Part shown: one piece after another, positions 40,503 through 51,950 of the stretch
Layout of the letters: each line of letters opens with the position of its first letter
How positions within the stretch are numbered: the stretch's first letter is position 1
Assembly: GCA_032622095.1 (NCBI GenBank)
Contig: CP136068.1
Span: 139,011,989-139,075,988 of the forward strand
DNA length: 64,000 nt
Source of the DNA: Siphonodentalium dalli
Lineage: Eukaryota > Mollusca > Scaphopoda > Gadilida > Siphonodentaliidae
Direction of reading: 5' to 3'
The notes under the pieces: generated by a model
Databases searched by the model: none
Told to the model about the DNA's origin: nothing
The model's input: only the letters and a program-made list of their open reading frames with translations
Made by a program: the position numbers and the translations under genes

Positions 40503-42988
40503 TTATGGCACATTTTGAATTTTTGTTAGCTTAGCAAATATTCCAACAATTGCCTCTTATAAAGAGCGTCCTTCCTTTGCCAAGACGCGGTAGATAATTA
40601 AGAGCGTTATAAAATGGGAGCCTTTGTCATCATTTTTGATGTCTTTTGGGTGTTTTTGTGGATTTCTGCGATGCCTATATTATACGAATGAGGGTGTTCC
40701 CAAGTATTATATCACTTTCTTTTGACTATATAGTAAGTGGATACTTGGCTTATGACAGTCTGGCTTATATAGTCTTTATTCAGACAGAGCATCATTGAAC
40801 TATCTGAACGTAAATTAGACAAACGCTCTTTATTTTTACCGTATCGGGGAAAAGGAAAAAATAAACGCTCTTTATTGCTCCACGCGCGCATGAGTAAACC
40901 AAATATTGTGTATAATGTTTCATACACTCAGGGGGGGGGGGTGAACAAATTTCTTCCGGCACGTATGCCGGGGTGGGTGGGTGGTCGAAGCCACCAACAA
41001 GCAATTTTTTCCGCAACTAAAAAAATAATTTCCTGCTTGTTTTTGGCAATGAGTTGGGCTTCAAAACCACTTTGAATGAGAGAAATAATGTAATTCTAAC
41101 TGGTAAACTGACTGCAGGCAGTTATCGTGTTGTATTTTGTTGCAAATTTTGAAATCCAAGATGGCCGCTGGCAGCCATGTTTTTTTGGCCGAATGACCTC
41201 AAAATGACTCATTCCTATTTACATGTCCATGTTAACATCCATGATAAATAGTATGCACAGAAATTCATATACAGCTGTTTACAGTGAATTTCCCCCCGCA
41301 AATCTCTGTTTTAGTGTTAAAAGGGGGGGTGGGTGTCAAAAAATGGTCGGAAAAAACGGAAAAAAATTTGGCGGTGGGGGTGGGTGGGTACAAAAAATGA
41401 TCGAAAGGGAAAAAATGCCATACGTGCCTGAAATTTTTTCCCACCCCCCCCCCTGATACACTCGCAAATTTACCATGCATTCTTTTGCAGGCATTTTTGT
41501 ATAGAAACCTAGACATGCATCGTTCCAGAATCCGAATAAACAAAAATGCATCTGTACTACAGCTAACTATAAACATGAGAAGTAAAAACTATCTGTAGTT
41601 CCACCTGCAGCGATGCTATCAAAATTTGCAAGTAAATAGCATGCAAGTTTCTCGGGAGAATCAATCATTCAGGTATTTTAAGGCAATATGTTAGTAGCAC
41701 CCATTTTTATACGCTCGTCCGTTTGTCCCTCCGTTCGCTTTTTTCTTTTCCGGATGATAACTTTTGTAATATAAGTCTGACATGATTGGAATGAAATTGT
41801 GTATGTGGGTTTACTGGCACAAAATACAGGTTATTATAAGTTCGAATGTGGTTTCCGATGGCCAATTTTCAACAAAGTTACGGCCATTTTTGCTGGAATT
41901 TGCACTAAATTTTCGTTTCCGGGTGATAACTTTATTAAGAATGAACTGAATGGAAAGAAATTTGGTATGTGAGTTTACTAGCAAACAGTACAGGTCAAGT
42001 TATAGCCCTTTGGTGAAATTACCACGGGCGTATTTTTCCACGCCCTAGCGATGCTCTTGTTTTTTTTACCTGAGTTATGGTCCTTGGCGACTCAGAATTT
42101 GCTGACTATCTTCGTTTCCTTTAGGTTTAGTTACCTAATTGTTTTCAAATTTGATATATGGACTATTCAGTTCTCACATGGAAATACAGAAGCTCGAACG
42201 AGCCATGTCCGTTTAATACACTGATATACGCAAAGTTTGTGATTGAGTTAGATTTCGTATATAAACAAATTATTATGTTGCTTTTACAAGTAATGCATCA
42301 TTAAATCAAGAGAAAACTATAATCTTGAAATCGGCAGAAACATGAAATTAAATGTGTGCTTTGGTGCCACAGGTATTCTTATTCTTCTGATATAATAGGA
42401 ATTTCTTTCAAATTGAGTCGCCCGTAATTTTGACTAAGTGTATCTTCTACTCACAAAGCCATCATATAAGGGGCAAATGGGTGATATAAAACTATGATGG
42501 TAGTTCATTCAGCGGCATCTTTATGATATCAGTACACCGAGAGTGATGGACTATAATATGATGTAAGAGAGATTAGGGATAGCGAAGGTGTGAGGAACAT
42601 CTTACTGACCATAAAATTACTAATGTCAATGGTCAATATCGGGGTATGTAACGCATGGCGCACCCTTGTATGCGATTTATTGACCGAGACATCTAGAAAA
42701 GCTTAAAATGAAATAAAAAGTCCATCACTCTCAGCTTGGAAGTTGTCCGAAAGTGCGCAAGTTGATGTGGTGTGATTCACACGCAATGGACCAGAAGTTC
42801 ATATCAGGACACACGAAGAACTTTCAACAACATTTCAAAAACTATATATGTTTCACAATCGAAATGACATGGCTCATTCGAGCTTCCAAATTTTGTCTAC
42901 GGAATTTGGAAGGCTGTATCAGATAAGTGACAAATATATATACACGAAATATTGATATTCCTGCTTCATATTTGCTCTGAAAAATACG
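40503..42988 (+). repeat. 2.5-kb duplicated segment, copy 2
   Basis: Collinear with 33724-36225. The last shared bases are CTCTGAAAAATAC, after which the sequence enters the TTCGG-word element. It includes the repeat at 41705-42060. Confidence 0.92.
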
Positions 42989-44250
42989 GCTACGTAGCGT
43001 TTTTCCGAAGACCCATAACTCCGAAGATCCGATTCTCCGAAGGTCAGATTCTCCGACGCCCCGATTCTCCGAAAGCCCATAACTCCGAAGTCCCGATTCT
43101 CCGAAATCCCATAACTCCGAAGACCCATAACCCCGAAAGCCCATAACTCCTATGGCCTATAACTCCGAACGCCCATAACTCCGAAGGTCTATAACTCCGA
43201 AGGGCCGATTCTCCGAATGTCCGATTCTCCGAAGGTCCGATTCTCCGAAGATCATGTTTTATCGCTTATTAAATAGTGTACATTCCAGTGGCGGGGTCAA
43301 TGGGGCCCTAGGGAAGACCGCCCCCAAAAAACATGTCAAATGTCATGTAAACGTCAGGAAATCCCTCCTAGGCATTCAAATATTCACAGTGTTCCTGACC
43401 AGGGGAGCACCGGACCAACGATTGGGGGCGACCCCTCCCATGTATGCGCTCCCCAAATCAGGCCTTCGTGATATGCTTTCGGCATATCATATGCATGATA
43501 TATCCCCCACATATCCCCCACATATGCTAATTAATGTGCACCCCTAAATGGGAACCCTGGCTCCGCCACTGGTGTGCACCGGGTATATTATAACGAAACG
43601 CTGCAAGAATGTCAGAGTAGCCTAACATGCACATGTGGGCGACAAGTTCTTCCCCGTTCACCCCTGTAAATTTTACTCTGGCATCTCATGGGCCAACGTA
43701 ACGTTATAGTATCTGGTGTATAGTCAGTGGCGAGCCAGGATTCCCATTTAGGTGGGGGCAGAAGGAAGAGTTTGAATATTTTGATGCCCCATGAACGATT
43801 TCCGGGCGTTTACATGACATTGGACATGTTTTGGTAGGGGCCCATATTGTCTGAAATAGCAAGTAGAGGTTTAATGGGGGCAGTGGGAATTTTGGGACCC
43901 CTTGGCTTCGCCACTGGACTGTACACTATTTAGTAAACGATAATACCCCGATAAAACAAAATCTTCGGAGAATCGGACCTTGAGAATCGGACCTTCGGAG
44001 TTATGGGCCGTCGGAGAATCGGCCCTTCGGAGTTATAGGTCTTCGGAGTTATAGGTCTTCGGAGAATCGGCCCTTCGGAGTTATGGGCTTTCGGATCTTC
44101 GGAGTTATGGGCCGTCGGAGAATCGGGTCTTCGGAGTTGTGGGCCGTCGGAAAATCGGGTCTTCGGAGTTGTGGACCGTCGGAGAATCGGGTCTTCGGAG
44201 TTGTGGGCCTTCGTAGTAATTGGTCTTCGGAAAACCGGTCTGACACCGAA
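42989..44250. mobile_element. Element with inverted arms of two alternating short words
   Basis: The left arm (42995-43255) is about 15 units of two words, CCGATTCTCCGAAGG and CCCATAACTCCGAAG, in mixed order. The right arm (43963-44245) is the same words inverted (TTCGGAGAATCGGAC, TTCGGAGTTATGGGC). Just inside are inverted ends, GATCATGTTTTATCGC and TACACTATTTAGTAAACG. The core holds CAGTGGCGGGG...CTCCGCCACTG (43282-43572) and CAGTGGCGAGCC...TTCGCCACTG (43727-43916), hAT-like ends. Frames across the arms only translate the repeats. Confidence 0.85.
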
Positions 44251-44516
44251 AAATACATAGCATGGTCACAGCCATTTTCCGAGACATCAAGAAAAGCTTT
44301 AAATGAAATAAAAAGTCAATAACACTCAGCTTGGAAGTTGTCTGAAAGTGCGCAAGTTAATGTGGTGTGATTAGAAGTTCATATCAGGACACACGAAGAA
44401 CTTTCAACAACATTTCAAAAATTAATTTGTTTCACAACCGAAATGACAGGGCTCATACGAGCTTCAAAATTATGTCTACATAATATGGAAGGCGGTATGA
44501 GAATAATTAGATATAT
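44251..44516 (+). repeat. Array unit fragment
   Basis: Resumes at GAAAAATACATAGCATGGTC and continues through AGAAGTTCATATCAGGACAC to AATATGGAAGGCGGTATGAG, matching 36220-36480. Confidence 0.8.
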
Positions 44517-45194
44517 AAGTGTTGTAAAATATAGAGATCCGGGGGGGGGGGGCTGGGAACACCACAGAATACAAGGGTAAACCTGTCTTCGGTAACATGG
44601 ACAAAGGTGATCATTTTCTAGGTACACATTCCGAAGCGCCACTTGGACAATTCCATAGTCAGTAAAATTAAAAACAGGAGCATAATAGAGGTATGCCTGG
44701 TGTTTTGAAATTTGGAAAATATAGGTATACATATGACAGAGTATGCGTACCAGTATCGTAGAATCACGCACTATGATAAATGAACTAGTTATACGTAGAG
44801 TATTAAATATTCTTTAGTTTCATGATTGTCCCATACCGGTAGTTTCAGTAAAAGATGGGAGCGTGGTACATAGTTATAGGTGTTACAAATTTATAGATTA
44901 GGAACGTAAGCATAAAAAGTGTCGAAAAGCGGTGGTCTGTTGTTTAAACACTCCATCACCAGGTACATAACTGACGACGATTCCAGTGATATTTAGCATT
45001 TTACTTCAGACTTACACCTACACTTACATTCTACAACTGCTTACTCATGTACATAACTATAAATTTCAAAATTAACCCTTTCGAAAACTCGCGGCCTATG
45101 CTTACGTTCCTAATTTTAAATTTGTTTAAGACAGGTTTACCATTGTATTCTGTGGTGTTCCCAGCCCCCCCCCGGATCTCGATATTTTACAACA
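44517..45194. mobile_element. G-run-ended inverted-repeat element (678 bp)
   Basis: The ends GTTGTAAAATATAGAGATCC then a run of 11 G, and a run of 9 C then GGATCTCGATATTTTACAAC, are inverted. The match continues through CTGGGAACACCACAGAATAC. The flanks on both sides are the array sequence TGGAAGGCGGTAT. No gene. Confidence 0.85.
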
Positions 45195-45618
45195 TAATTT
45201 GGAAGGCGGTATAAGATATATAAGTGACAAATATATATGCACGAAATATTGATATTCCTGCTTCATATTTGCTCTGAAAAATACTTAGCATGGTCACAGC
45301 CATTTTCCAGCAGTTTTCAATTATTTTTCGCACAGAAGTGAAATAAACGCTCTTTATTTATTCCATATCAGGAATCGACTAACACGGAACGCTCTTTTCT
45401 GTTCTATGCCGTGCACATGGCTGTTAATTGTTTGTTTGGGACACAAGCACCGTCTTCAAAGTTGAATTTGCTATGACTTCCATGCGTCTTTCTGGGACAA
45501 ATAATGCCCATAGAAAGGTATAATTCAAGTATTTGTAGACCTTTTTCGATACCGGGAAAAATTTAAAAGCGGATATTATCAGCTGTATGTGTTGGAGCGC
45601 AAATCGCCATGTGGCTTT
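45195..45618 (+). repeat. Array unit end
   Basis: TGGAAGGCGGTATAAGATAT to CGCCATGTGGCTTTAAAT, collinear with 37020-37444, with both CGCTCTT motifs. Confidence 0.85.
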
Positions 45619-46133
45619 AAATAAGGATTAACTGTCATGTGGACTGTTTTTATGGAGATGTAACGGTGAGGTAAGTGGACATAACTTGTGTAAAACCCGA
45701 AGGGTTTTACATACAAGTTATGTCCACTTACCTCACCGTTACATCTCCATAAAAATAGTCCACATGACAGTTAATCCTTATATTTATATACATTTAGCGA
45801 AAAAGCCACTCTTGTAAATATATTTAAATCGAAAAGTGTATCGTGACAAGATCATCCCAAAATACCCAATAGCACCCTTGGCAAAAGTTAATAGGAACAA
45901 TTTCTCTTCATGTTGAAACCCGATGATGTATTAAGTCAATCCTGCGCGAGTCAAAATGCGCCCAAAGCATTACGCGTTCGTCTTTCCAAACCTAATGACG
46001 TATCGATGGTGTTATTAGCTTGGTGTTATTAGCCGTTGCGCATTCACCGAGAAATAACTGCAACTAGCCACGTGGGCGCCGACCAATCAGAATGCTGGAT
46101 TTAGTGATGACAACACTTAGTGTGTAAATATAT
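45619..46133 (+). mobile_element. About 515-bp element with a 158-bp terminal hairpin
   Basis: The left end is a near-perfect palindrome (45623-45780: AAGGATTAACTGTCATGTGG ... CCACATGACAGTTAATCCTT). A unique 350-bp part follows, ending CACTTAGTGTGTAAATATAT. A second copy in opposite orientation lies at 55474-55985. It is inserted next to the TTTAAAT unit junction. No coding capacity. Confidence 0.88.
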
Positions 46134-47477
46134 CAAGATAAAACGATAATCTTGAAATTGGAAGAAAAATGAAATTAAATGTGTGCTTTGGTGCCATAGG
46201 TATGTCTATTTCTTATTTTTCTGATATAGTTGGAATTTCTTTTACACATAGAGGCGCCCGTAATTTTGGCTAAGTGTATTTTCTATTCACGAAGCCAACA
46301 TTATGTGGAAATGGGTGATATAAAACTATGATGGTAGTTCATTGAGCGGCATCTTTATGTTATCAGTACACCGAGAGTGATGGACTATATATAATATGAT
46401 GTAAGAGAGATTAGTGATAGCGAAGGTGTGAGGAACATCTTGCTGACCATAAAATCATTAATGTCGATGGTCAATATCGGGGTATGTAACGCATGACGCA
46501 CCTTGTATACGGTTTATTGACCGAGACATCTAGAAAAGCTTAAAACGAAATAAAAAGTCCATCACACTCAGCTTGGAAGTTGTCCGAAAGTGCGCAAGTT
46601 GATGTGGTGTGATTCACACGCAGTCGAAGTTCATATCAGGACACACGAAGAACTTTCAACAACATTTCAAAAACTATATATGTTTCACAATCGAAATGAC
46701 ATGGCTCATTCGAGCTTCCAAATTTTGTCTACGGAATTTGGAAGGCTGTATAAGATAAGTGACAAATATATATACACAAAATATTGATATTCCTGCTTCA
46801 TATTTGCTCTGAAAAATACATAGCATGGTCACAGCCATTTTCCGAGACATCAAGAAAAGCTTTAAATGAAATAAAAAGTCAATAACACTCAGCTTGGAAG
46901 TTGTCTGAAAGTGCGCAAGTTGATGTGCATGGTGTGATTCACACGCAATCGACCAGAAGTTCATATCAGGACACACCAAGAACTTTCAACAACATTTCAA
47001 TAAACTATATATGTTTCACAATCAAAATGACATGGCTCATTCGAGCTTCCAAATTTTGTCTACGGAATTTGGAAGGCTGTATAAGATAAGTGACAAATAT
47101 ATATACACAAAATATTGATATTCCTGCTTCATATTTGCTCTGAAAAATACTTAGCATGGTCACAGCCATTTTCCAGCAGTTTTAATTTTTTTCGCACATA
47201 AGTGAAATAAACGCTCTTTATTTATTCCATATCAGGAACAGACTAACACGGAACGCTCTTTTCTGTTCCACGGCGTGCACATGGTGGTTGTTTGAGACAC
47301 AATCACCGTGTTCAAAATTTAATTATTTATGACTTCAATGCGTCTTTTTGGGACAAATAATAATGTCCGTAGAAAGGTATAATTCATGTATTTGTAGACC
47401 TGTTTCGATACCGGGGAAAATTCAAAAAGAATATTATTAGGTGTATATTTTGGAGCGCAAGCCGCCTGTGTGTGGCT
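46134..47477 (+). repeat. Array unit with internal tandem duplication
   Basis: Starts CAAGATAAAACGATAATCTT. The block from GCTTGGAAGTTGTC to CATATTTGCTCTGAAAAATA occurs twice in a row (46571-46820 and 46890-47150). It ends GTGTGTGGCT. Confidence 0.9.
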
Positions 47478-47705
47478 TTAAAGATATGGGGGGGGGGTGG
47501 TGGTGGGTATGCTGTTAAAATATTCGCCTCGGTCAAAAATCGCCATAAACAGAAATAATAGTAAAATATAGACATACCTTGTTCTTATACCAATCAGAAA
47601 TATGGCATAAACTGTATGTTATTGTCAAATGTTTTTCCTTTGTTATGTAAACAAAAGCAAAAAAACGTTACATTTCCTGGCGTTTGTTTAGATCCGGATA
47701 TGGTA

Positions 47706-48976
47706 AGAGAGATATCTTTATTACCTCCAAGTATAGGAGAGATCGATACACATGACATATAAATACAGTTGGATTAAAGTGGGCTCCCCTGACCAATGTG
47801 GTGGGCCGTTATGTACAAGTATGGAGAGGTGTTGGAAACCACGAGAGTGAAGCATATATGCATTTGAATGTTCACAACAGCTTTTGTTGCAGGAAAATCT
47901 GATTTGTCCAACAGATATGACAGTTAGTCGTTACAACATGCGTGGGTGTTGAGAAGATAATTACAATGGACGAGACACGGGTTGCTGTACGCCATTCCTT
48001 ATCATTGTGCTGAGAACGTACAGTAACTTCGCAGAATATAGTACTAGTTCCTTGAGGCAGTGAGATATGTGTTATGTTAGGGTTTCCAGAGAACTTCCGA
48101 GGAGGGTTGCTACCAGGTCATCTCTGGCTAACGACGCAAGGTGAAAATATTCGGGTATGCCGAAACGAGAGATAATCCCTTCCCAAAAAGAGTTTCTAAT
48201 AATGAGTGCGGCTGGAGAAGAGCATACGAACATGGCGTGGTCGATTTCGTTCGAGTACACTTCGCTGCAGAGATGACACACTAAATTGTTGGCATAGGTA
48301 GTCCTGTTGAGAAGCAGTACTAAGTTTTTGAGATATTTCAACATGTGAGCGTTTCCATGGAGAAGTTTCCAGACTGCCCAGTTTGATAGGGGATTAGGGT
48401 GAACTTTCCACAGAATTCGCAAGGATGGATCGGACGAAACTTTGGTCTGCCACGAGGAAATGAACGTTCCCCTGACAGCTGCCTTCACAAGAGTTATCCA
48501 CGTAGACAGTTTTGGGAAGACCCCAATGTCCAGGTAGTCGTTCAAATAGTTCAAAAGATCGTATTTGGCTAATATGGAGAACATTTCCTGTACAAAACCA
48601 CTGGAGCGACTGTATAGTCTGTAGAGGTGTGCTTTCAGGACAAACAGTCGTAATGGTAATTGATGGCCGAACGGTAGATGGATAAGACGTCCCATAAAGC
48701 AAAGTTTTTTGATATGCTGTTGATATTCAATTGGTAGAAATCCAAGAAGACCTAGCGATAGCCTAGTTGACGCTCGTTTTGGGAGGGATTGTGCGTATTT
48801 GAGACATGTTCTGGCGGCTTTGTTCATAATGGTGATGGCGGAACTTTGATAAAAATGAATCACCTCGACACCGTAGTGAGCTCTCGGTAGAACAACAGTT
48901 TTGAGGACATTTGTCATGGTGATGGGTGTAGTGGATTTCATAAGTTTGTTACCCATGATATTGAAAAACTAATAAC
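47706..48976 (-). mobile_element. 5'-truncated non-LTR retrotransposon (LINE)
   Basis: The 3' end is at 47706 on the minus strand with an AATAAA at 47722-47717, followed by GATATCTCTCT and no long A tail. The 5' end is cut inside the reverse transcriptase C-terminal region near 48971. It interrupts TTAA element copy C. Confidence 0.85.
48072..48971 (-). pseudogene. LINE ORF2 C-terminal part (no RT catalytic core)
   Basis: About 300 residues, open to the stop. The N-terminal part is clearly related to the LINE protein at 61.9-64 kb: PITM-N-L-TVV-P-A-YG-EV, then QSLPKRAST-LSLGLLGFLP. Toward the C-terminus, CHLCSEVYSNEIDHAMFVC gives the Cys-Cys-His-Cys knuckle typical of LINE tails (C-x2-C-x9-H-x4-C). 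The catalytic palm and endonuclease are absent through 5' truncation, so it cannot function. Divergence from the 62-kb copy shows a different subfamily. Confidence 0.9.
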
Positions 48977-49231
48977 TAATAAAGAGCGTTTATATCATTT
49001 ATGTTTGATTAACGAATAGAATTTCGCTGTGTTATGTAAACAGAAGCAAAACTTCTGTAACACGAGCAGGCTCTTGTTTGCGTACACCATCGTACGTTTT
49101 GACGACAATATACTATTTACCCGCTGATTATGTTTGGCATATGAACAAAACTATATATATTTTAATATTACTTCTGTTGGTGGCGATTTGAACCATTATG
49201 AATATTTCTGCAACGAACGCCGCCCGTGCCT

Positions 49232-49790
49232 TTAAATCAAGATAAAACGATAATCTTAAAATCGGAAGAAAAATGAAATTAAATGTGTGCTTTGGTACGG
49301 TACTACCACAAGTATTTCTTATTCTGATATAATAGGAATTTCTTTCATATTGAGGCGCCCGTAATTTTGGCTATATAAGTGTATCTTCTATTCACGAAGC
49401 TATCATAAGATGCAAATTGGTCGTATAAAACTATGATGGTAGTTCATTGAGCGGCATCTTTAAGATATCAGTACACTGAGAGCGATCGACTATAATATGA
49501 TGTAAGAGAGATTAGGGATAGCGAAGGTGTGAGGAACATCTTGCTGACCATAAAATCACTAATGTCGATGGTCAATACCGGGGTATGTAACGCATGGCGC
49601 ATCTTGTATGCGATTTATTGACCGAGATATCTAGAAAGCTTAAAATGAAATAAAAAGTCCATCACACTCAGCTTGGAAGTTCTCCGAAAGTGCGCAAGTT
49701 GATGTGGTGTGATTCACACACAGTCGACCAGAAGTTCATATCGGGACAAACGAACTTTCAAAAACTTAAAATTAAATGGTTATTTCTATT
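49232..49790 (+). repeat. Last array unit, truncated
   Basis: From TTAAATCAAGATAAAACGAT to CAGAAGTTCATATCGGGACA, collinear with the first two thirds of 37443-38459. The array ends here. Confidence 0.88.
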
Positions 49791-49794
49791 TTGT

Positions 49795-50150
49795 AGATAT
49801 AAAAGGTATATTTCTTGCCATATATGTGGCGCACAGAACGGCACTTTATGCCCCCTTGGCGAAGGACACAATGGTCAGATGTCCCGGCCCCTGCTCTGGT
49901 ACTCCTGAGTATTGGAACTGAAGGACGCTAGAGTCTGACTATATGCTTCAACACCGACGCCATTCGGACGTCCGACATTAAGACACGATTCCCCGAGGAG
50001 TTCTCGGACCAAAGCCAAACTCTCACGCTCGCCTAGACCGGAAGTACGCTCGGTCTTTACCTGACCAGGTATAACTACACGCGCGCGATTCGCACGCAAT
50101 CACCTCGAGATTGGCATTCATATATACCATGTATTGTGGTTCCAACAATA
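49795..50150. other. GC-rich patch of unknown nature
   Basis: This stands out from its AT-rich surroundings and occurs once in the window. Frames exist on both strands (49690-49908 plus; 49875-50099 minus) without a recognised domain. It could be a captured gene fragment or part of an element. No tRNA or rRNA signature is seen. Confidence 0.4.
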
Positions 50151-50159
50151 CACATTTAA

Positions 50160-51430
50160 TTCAGAAAATCTGATGAATGAGGCTGCGAAATATGACCGGT
50201 GTGTGGACTACATACGCTAGTCTATTCATTGCTGCCACATGCGGATACTATAGCCTTCACAAAGAGCTCTATCCGTGCATGGTTATATACTCAGGTCCAT
50301 GGCACAACAGACCCCACCCCAAAGACATTGGCCTAACACATTTTATATTATTTTTTATAATTGTTAAAGAATGTAAGAACAAATGAAAAAATATGATATA
50401 ACAATGTGAAGAATGTAAAAAATAATGATAAAAATGATACAAAATTGTTAAAGAATGTAAGCAAAAATAGTTAAAACAAATAATAAATTTTGTTAAAGAA
50501 TGTAAGAAAAATTCAAAAAAAATGATAAAAAATTGTTAGGCTCGACGCGCATATAAGAGAATGATTGGCACAGGGTCTTTAATACTCACGTCATGAATGA
50601 GGCTGCGAAATATGACCGGTGTGTGGACTGCATACGCTAGTCTGCTCATTGCTGCCATATGCGGATACTATAGCATTTACAAAGAGCTCTATCCGTGCAT
50701 GGTTATATACGCAGGTCCATGGCACAACAGACCCCCACCCCAAAGACATTGGCCTAACACATTTTATATTATTTTTTATAATTGTTAAAGAATGTAAGAA
50801 CAAATGAAAAAATATGATATAACAATGTGAAGAATGTAAAAAATAATGATAAAAATGATAAAAAAATTGTTAAAGAATGTAAGCAAAAATAGTTAAAACA
50901 AATAATAAATTTTGTTAAAGAATGTAAGAAAAATTCATAAAAAATTATAAAAAATTGTTAGGCTCGACGCGCATATATAAGAGAATGCATTGGCACAGGG
51001 TCTTTAATACTCACGTCATCAATGAGGCTGCGAAATATGACCGGTGTGTGGACTGCATACGCTAGACTGCTCATTGCTGCCATATGCGGATACTATAGCA
51101 TTTACAAAGAGGTCCATGGCACAACAGACCCCCATCCCAAAGACATTGGCCTAACACATGTTATATTATTTTTTATAATTGTTAAAGAATGTAAGAAAAA
51201 ATTAAAAAAATTGTTACAAATTATAAGAAATAATGATAAAAATGAAAAAATTGTTTTAAAAAAATTATAAAAATTGTTAAAGATTGTAAGAAAAAATTAT
51301 AAAAATTGTTAAAGATTGTAAGAAAAAATCATAAAAAAATTATAAAAAATTGTTCGGCCAATGCATTCTCTTATATATGCGACGAGACCTATGGTCGACT
51401 CCCATATATAAGAGAATGCATTGGTACAGT
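50160..51430 (+). repeat. About 423-bp unit in three tandem copies
   Basis: Copies start near 50172, 50593 and 51019 with AATGAGGCTGCGAAATATGA, followed by CGGTGTGTGGACT. Each continues through TAAAGAATGTAAG-rich filler to a decayed half of the 69-bp palindrome (GCATATATAAGAGAATGCAT) and CACAGGGTCTTTAATACTCA. The third copy has lost about 40 bases and ends with a full palindrome (51358-51425). A short frame starting MRLRNMTGVWT is open in all three, but most differences change amino acids, so no selection is seen. Confidence 0.92.
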
Positions 51431-51480
51431 GTCTTTAATATTGCGCCAGCGCAGCTCCCGCCATGGAAGGCTTACTTTGT
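51431..51480. repeat. Right end of a GCAGCTCC-type MITE
   Basis: GTCTTTAATATTGCGCCAGC then GCAGCTCC is the inverse of the left ends at 60870 and 61240 (GGAGCTGCGCTGGTGCAGCA). The tandem unit thus contains part of that element family. Confidence 0.6.
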
Positions 51481-51794
51481 TGCTAGTGATATGTAAAGTT
51501 GATGTGGAACACGCCGTTGAGGTGTTCCGAACCGAATATCAAATTCCGTGATTGTGTACGACGGTACTACGGCCTTGGAGTGCATGGTAAGAGAAGCGTG
51601 GTTAAATTTAAATTGGTGGTGGTGAGCGGTTCCACCTAAAACAAAACCCCCACACCCACCACCCACCATACATGTAAATGTACACGAACTTCACTTTTGA
51701 AACATTCATTTGTTCGAATATGCAAAGTAATCGGTGGATCGTATTGTCGACACAGATTTGCCATGTTTTATACTCTTGAGTGAAGCATATACCG

Positions 51795-51950
51795 TCTCTC
51801 TCCCCTCTCCCCTCTCTCCCTTTCTGTCACTCTCTCTCTCTCAATTTCTGTCACTCTCTCTCCCTTTCTGTCACTCTCTCCCTTTCTGTCACCCTCTCTC
51901 TCCCTTTCTGTCACACATACTCTCTCTTTCTCTCCCTATCTCTCTTCCAA
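51795..51950. repeat. CT-rich minisatellite with CCCTTTCTGTCACTCTCTCT unit
   Basis: Five or more imperfect copies of about 20-27 bp. The long translated frames across it (Ser/Leu/Pro/Phe only) are an artefact. Confidence 0.92.

Larger units (their letters stand above)
47482..49231 (+). mobile_element. 0.5-kb TTAA element, copy C, split by a LINE
   Basis: Left part 47482-47705 and right part about 48977-49231, in TTAA flanks (47478-47481, 49232-49235). A retrotransposon fills the middle. About 40 bases of the element present in copy B are missing at the insertion. Confidence 0.88.

Noticed and set aside
42842-44322. Repetitive frames rich in Ser-Glu-Asp-Pro and Arg-Arg-Pro
   Set aside because: Direct translations of the short-word arrays, open in several frames because the words lack stops.
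50177-51270. Frame MRLRNMTGVWT... present in three tandem copies, with a hydrophobic stretch
   Set aside because: Most differences between copies change amino acids, one copy is frameshifted and one is shortened; the tandem repeat alone explains the recurrence.
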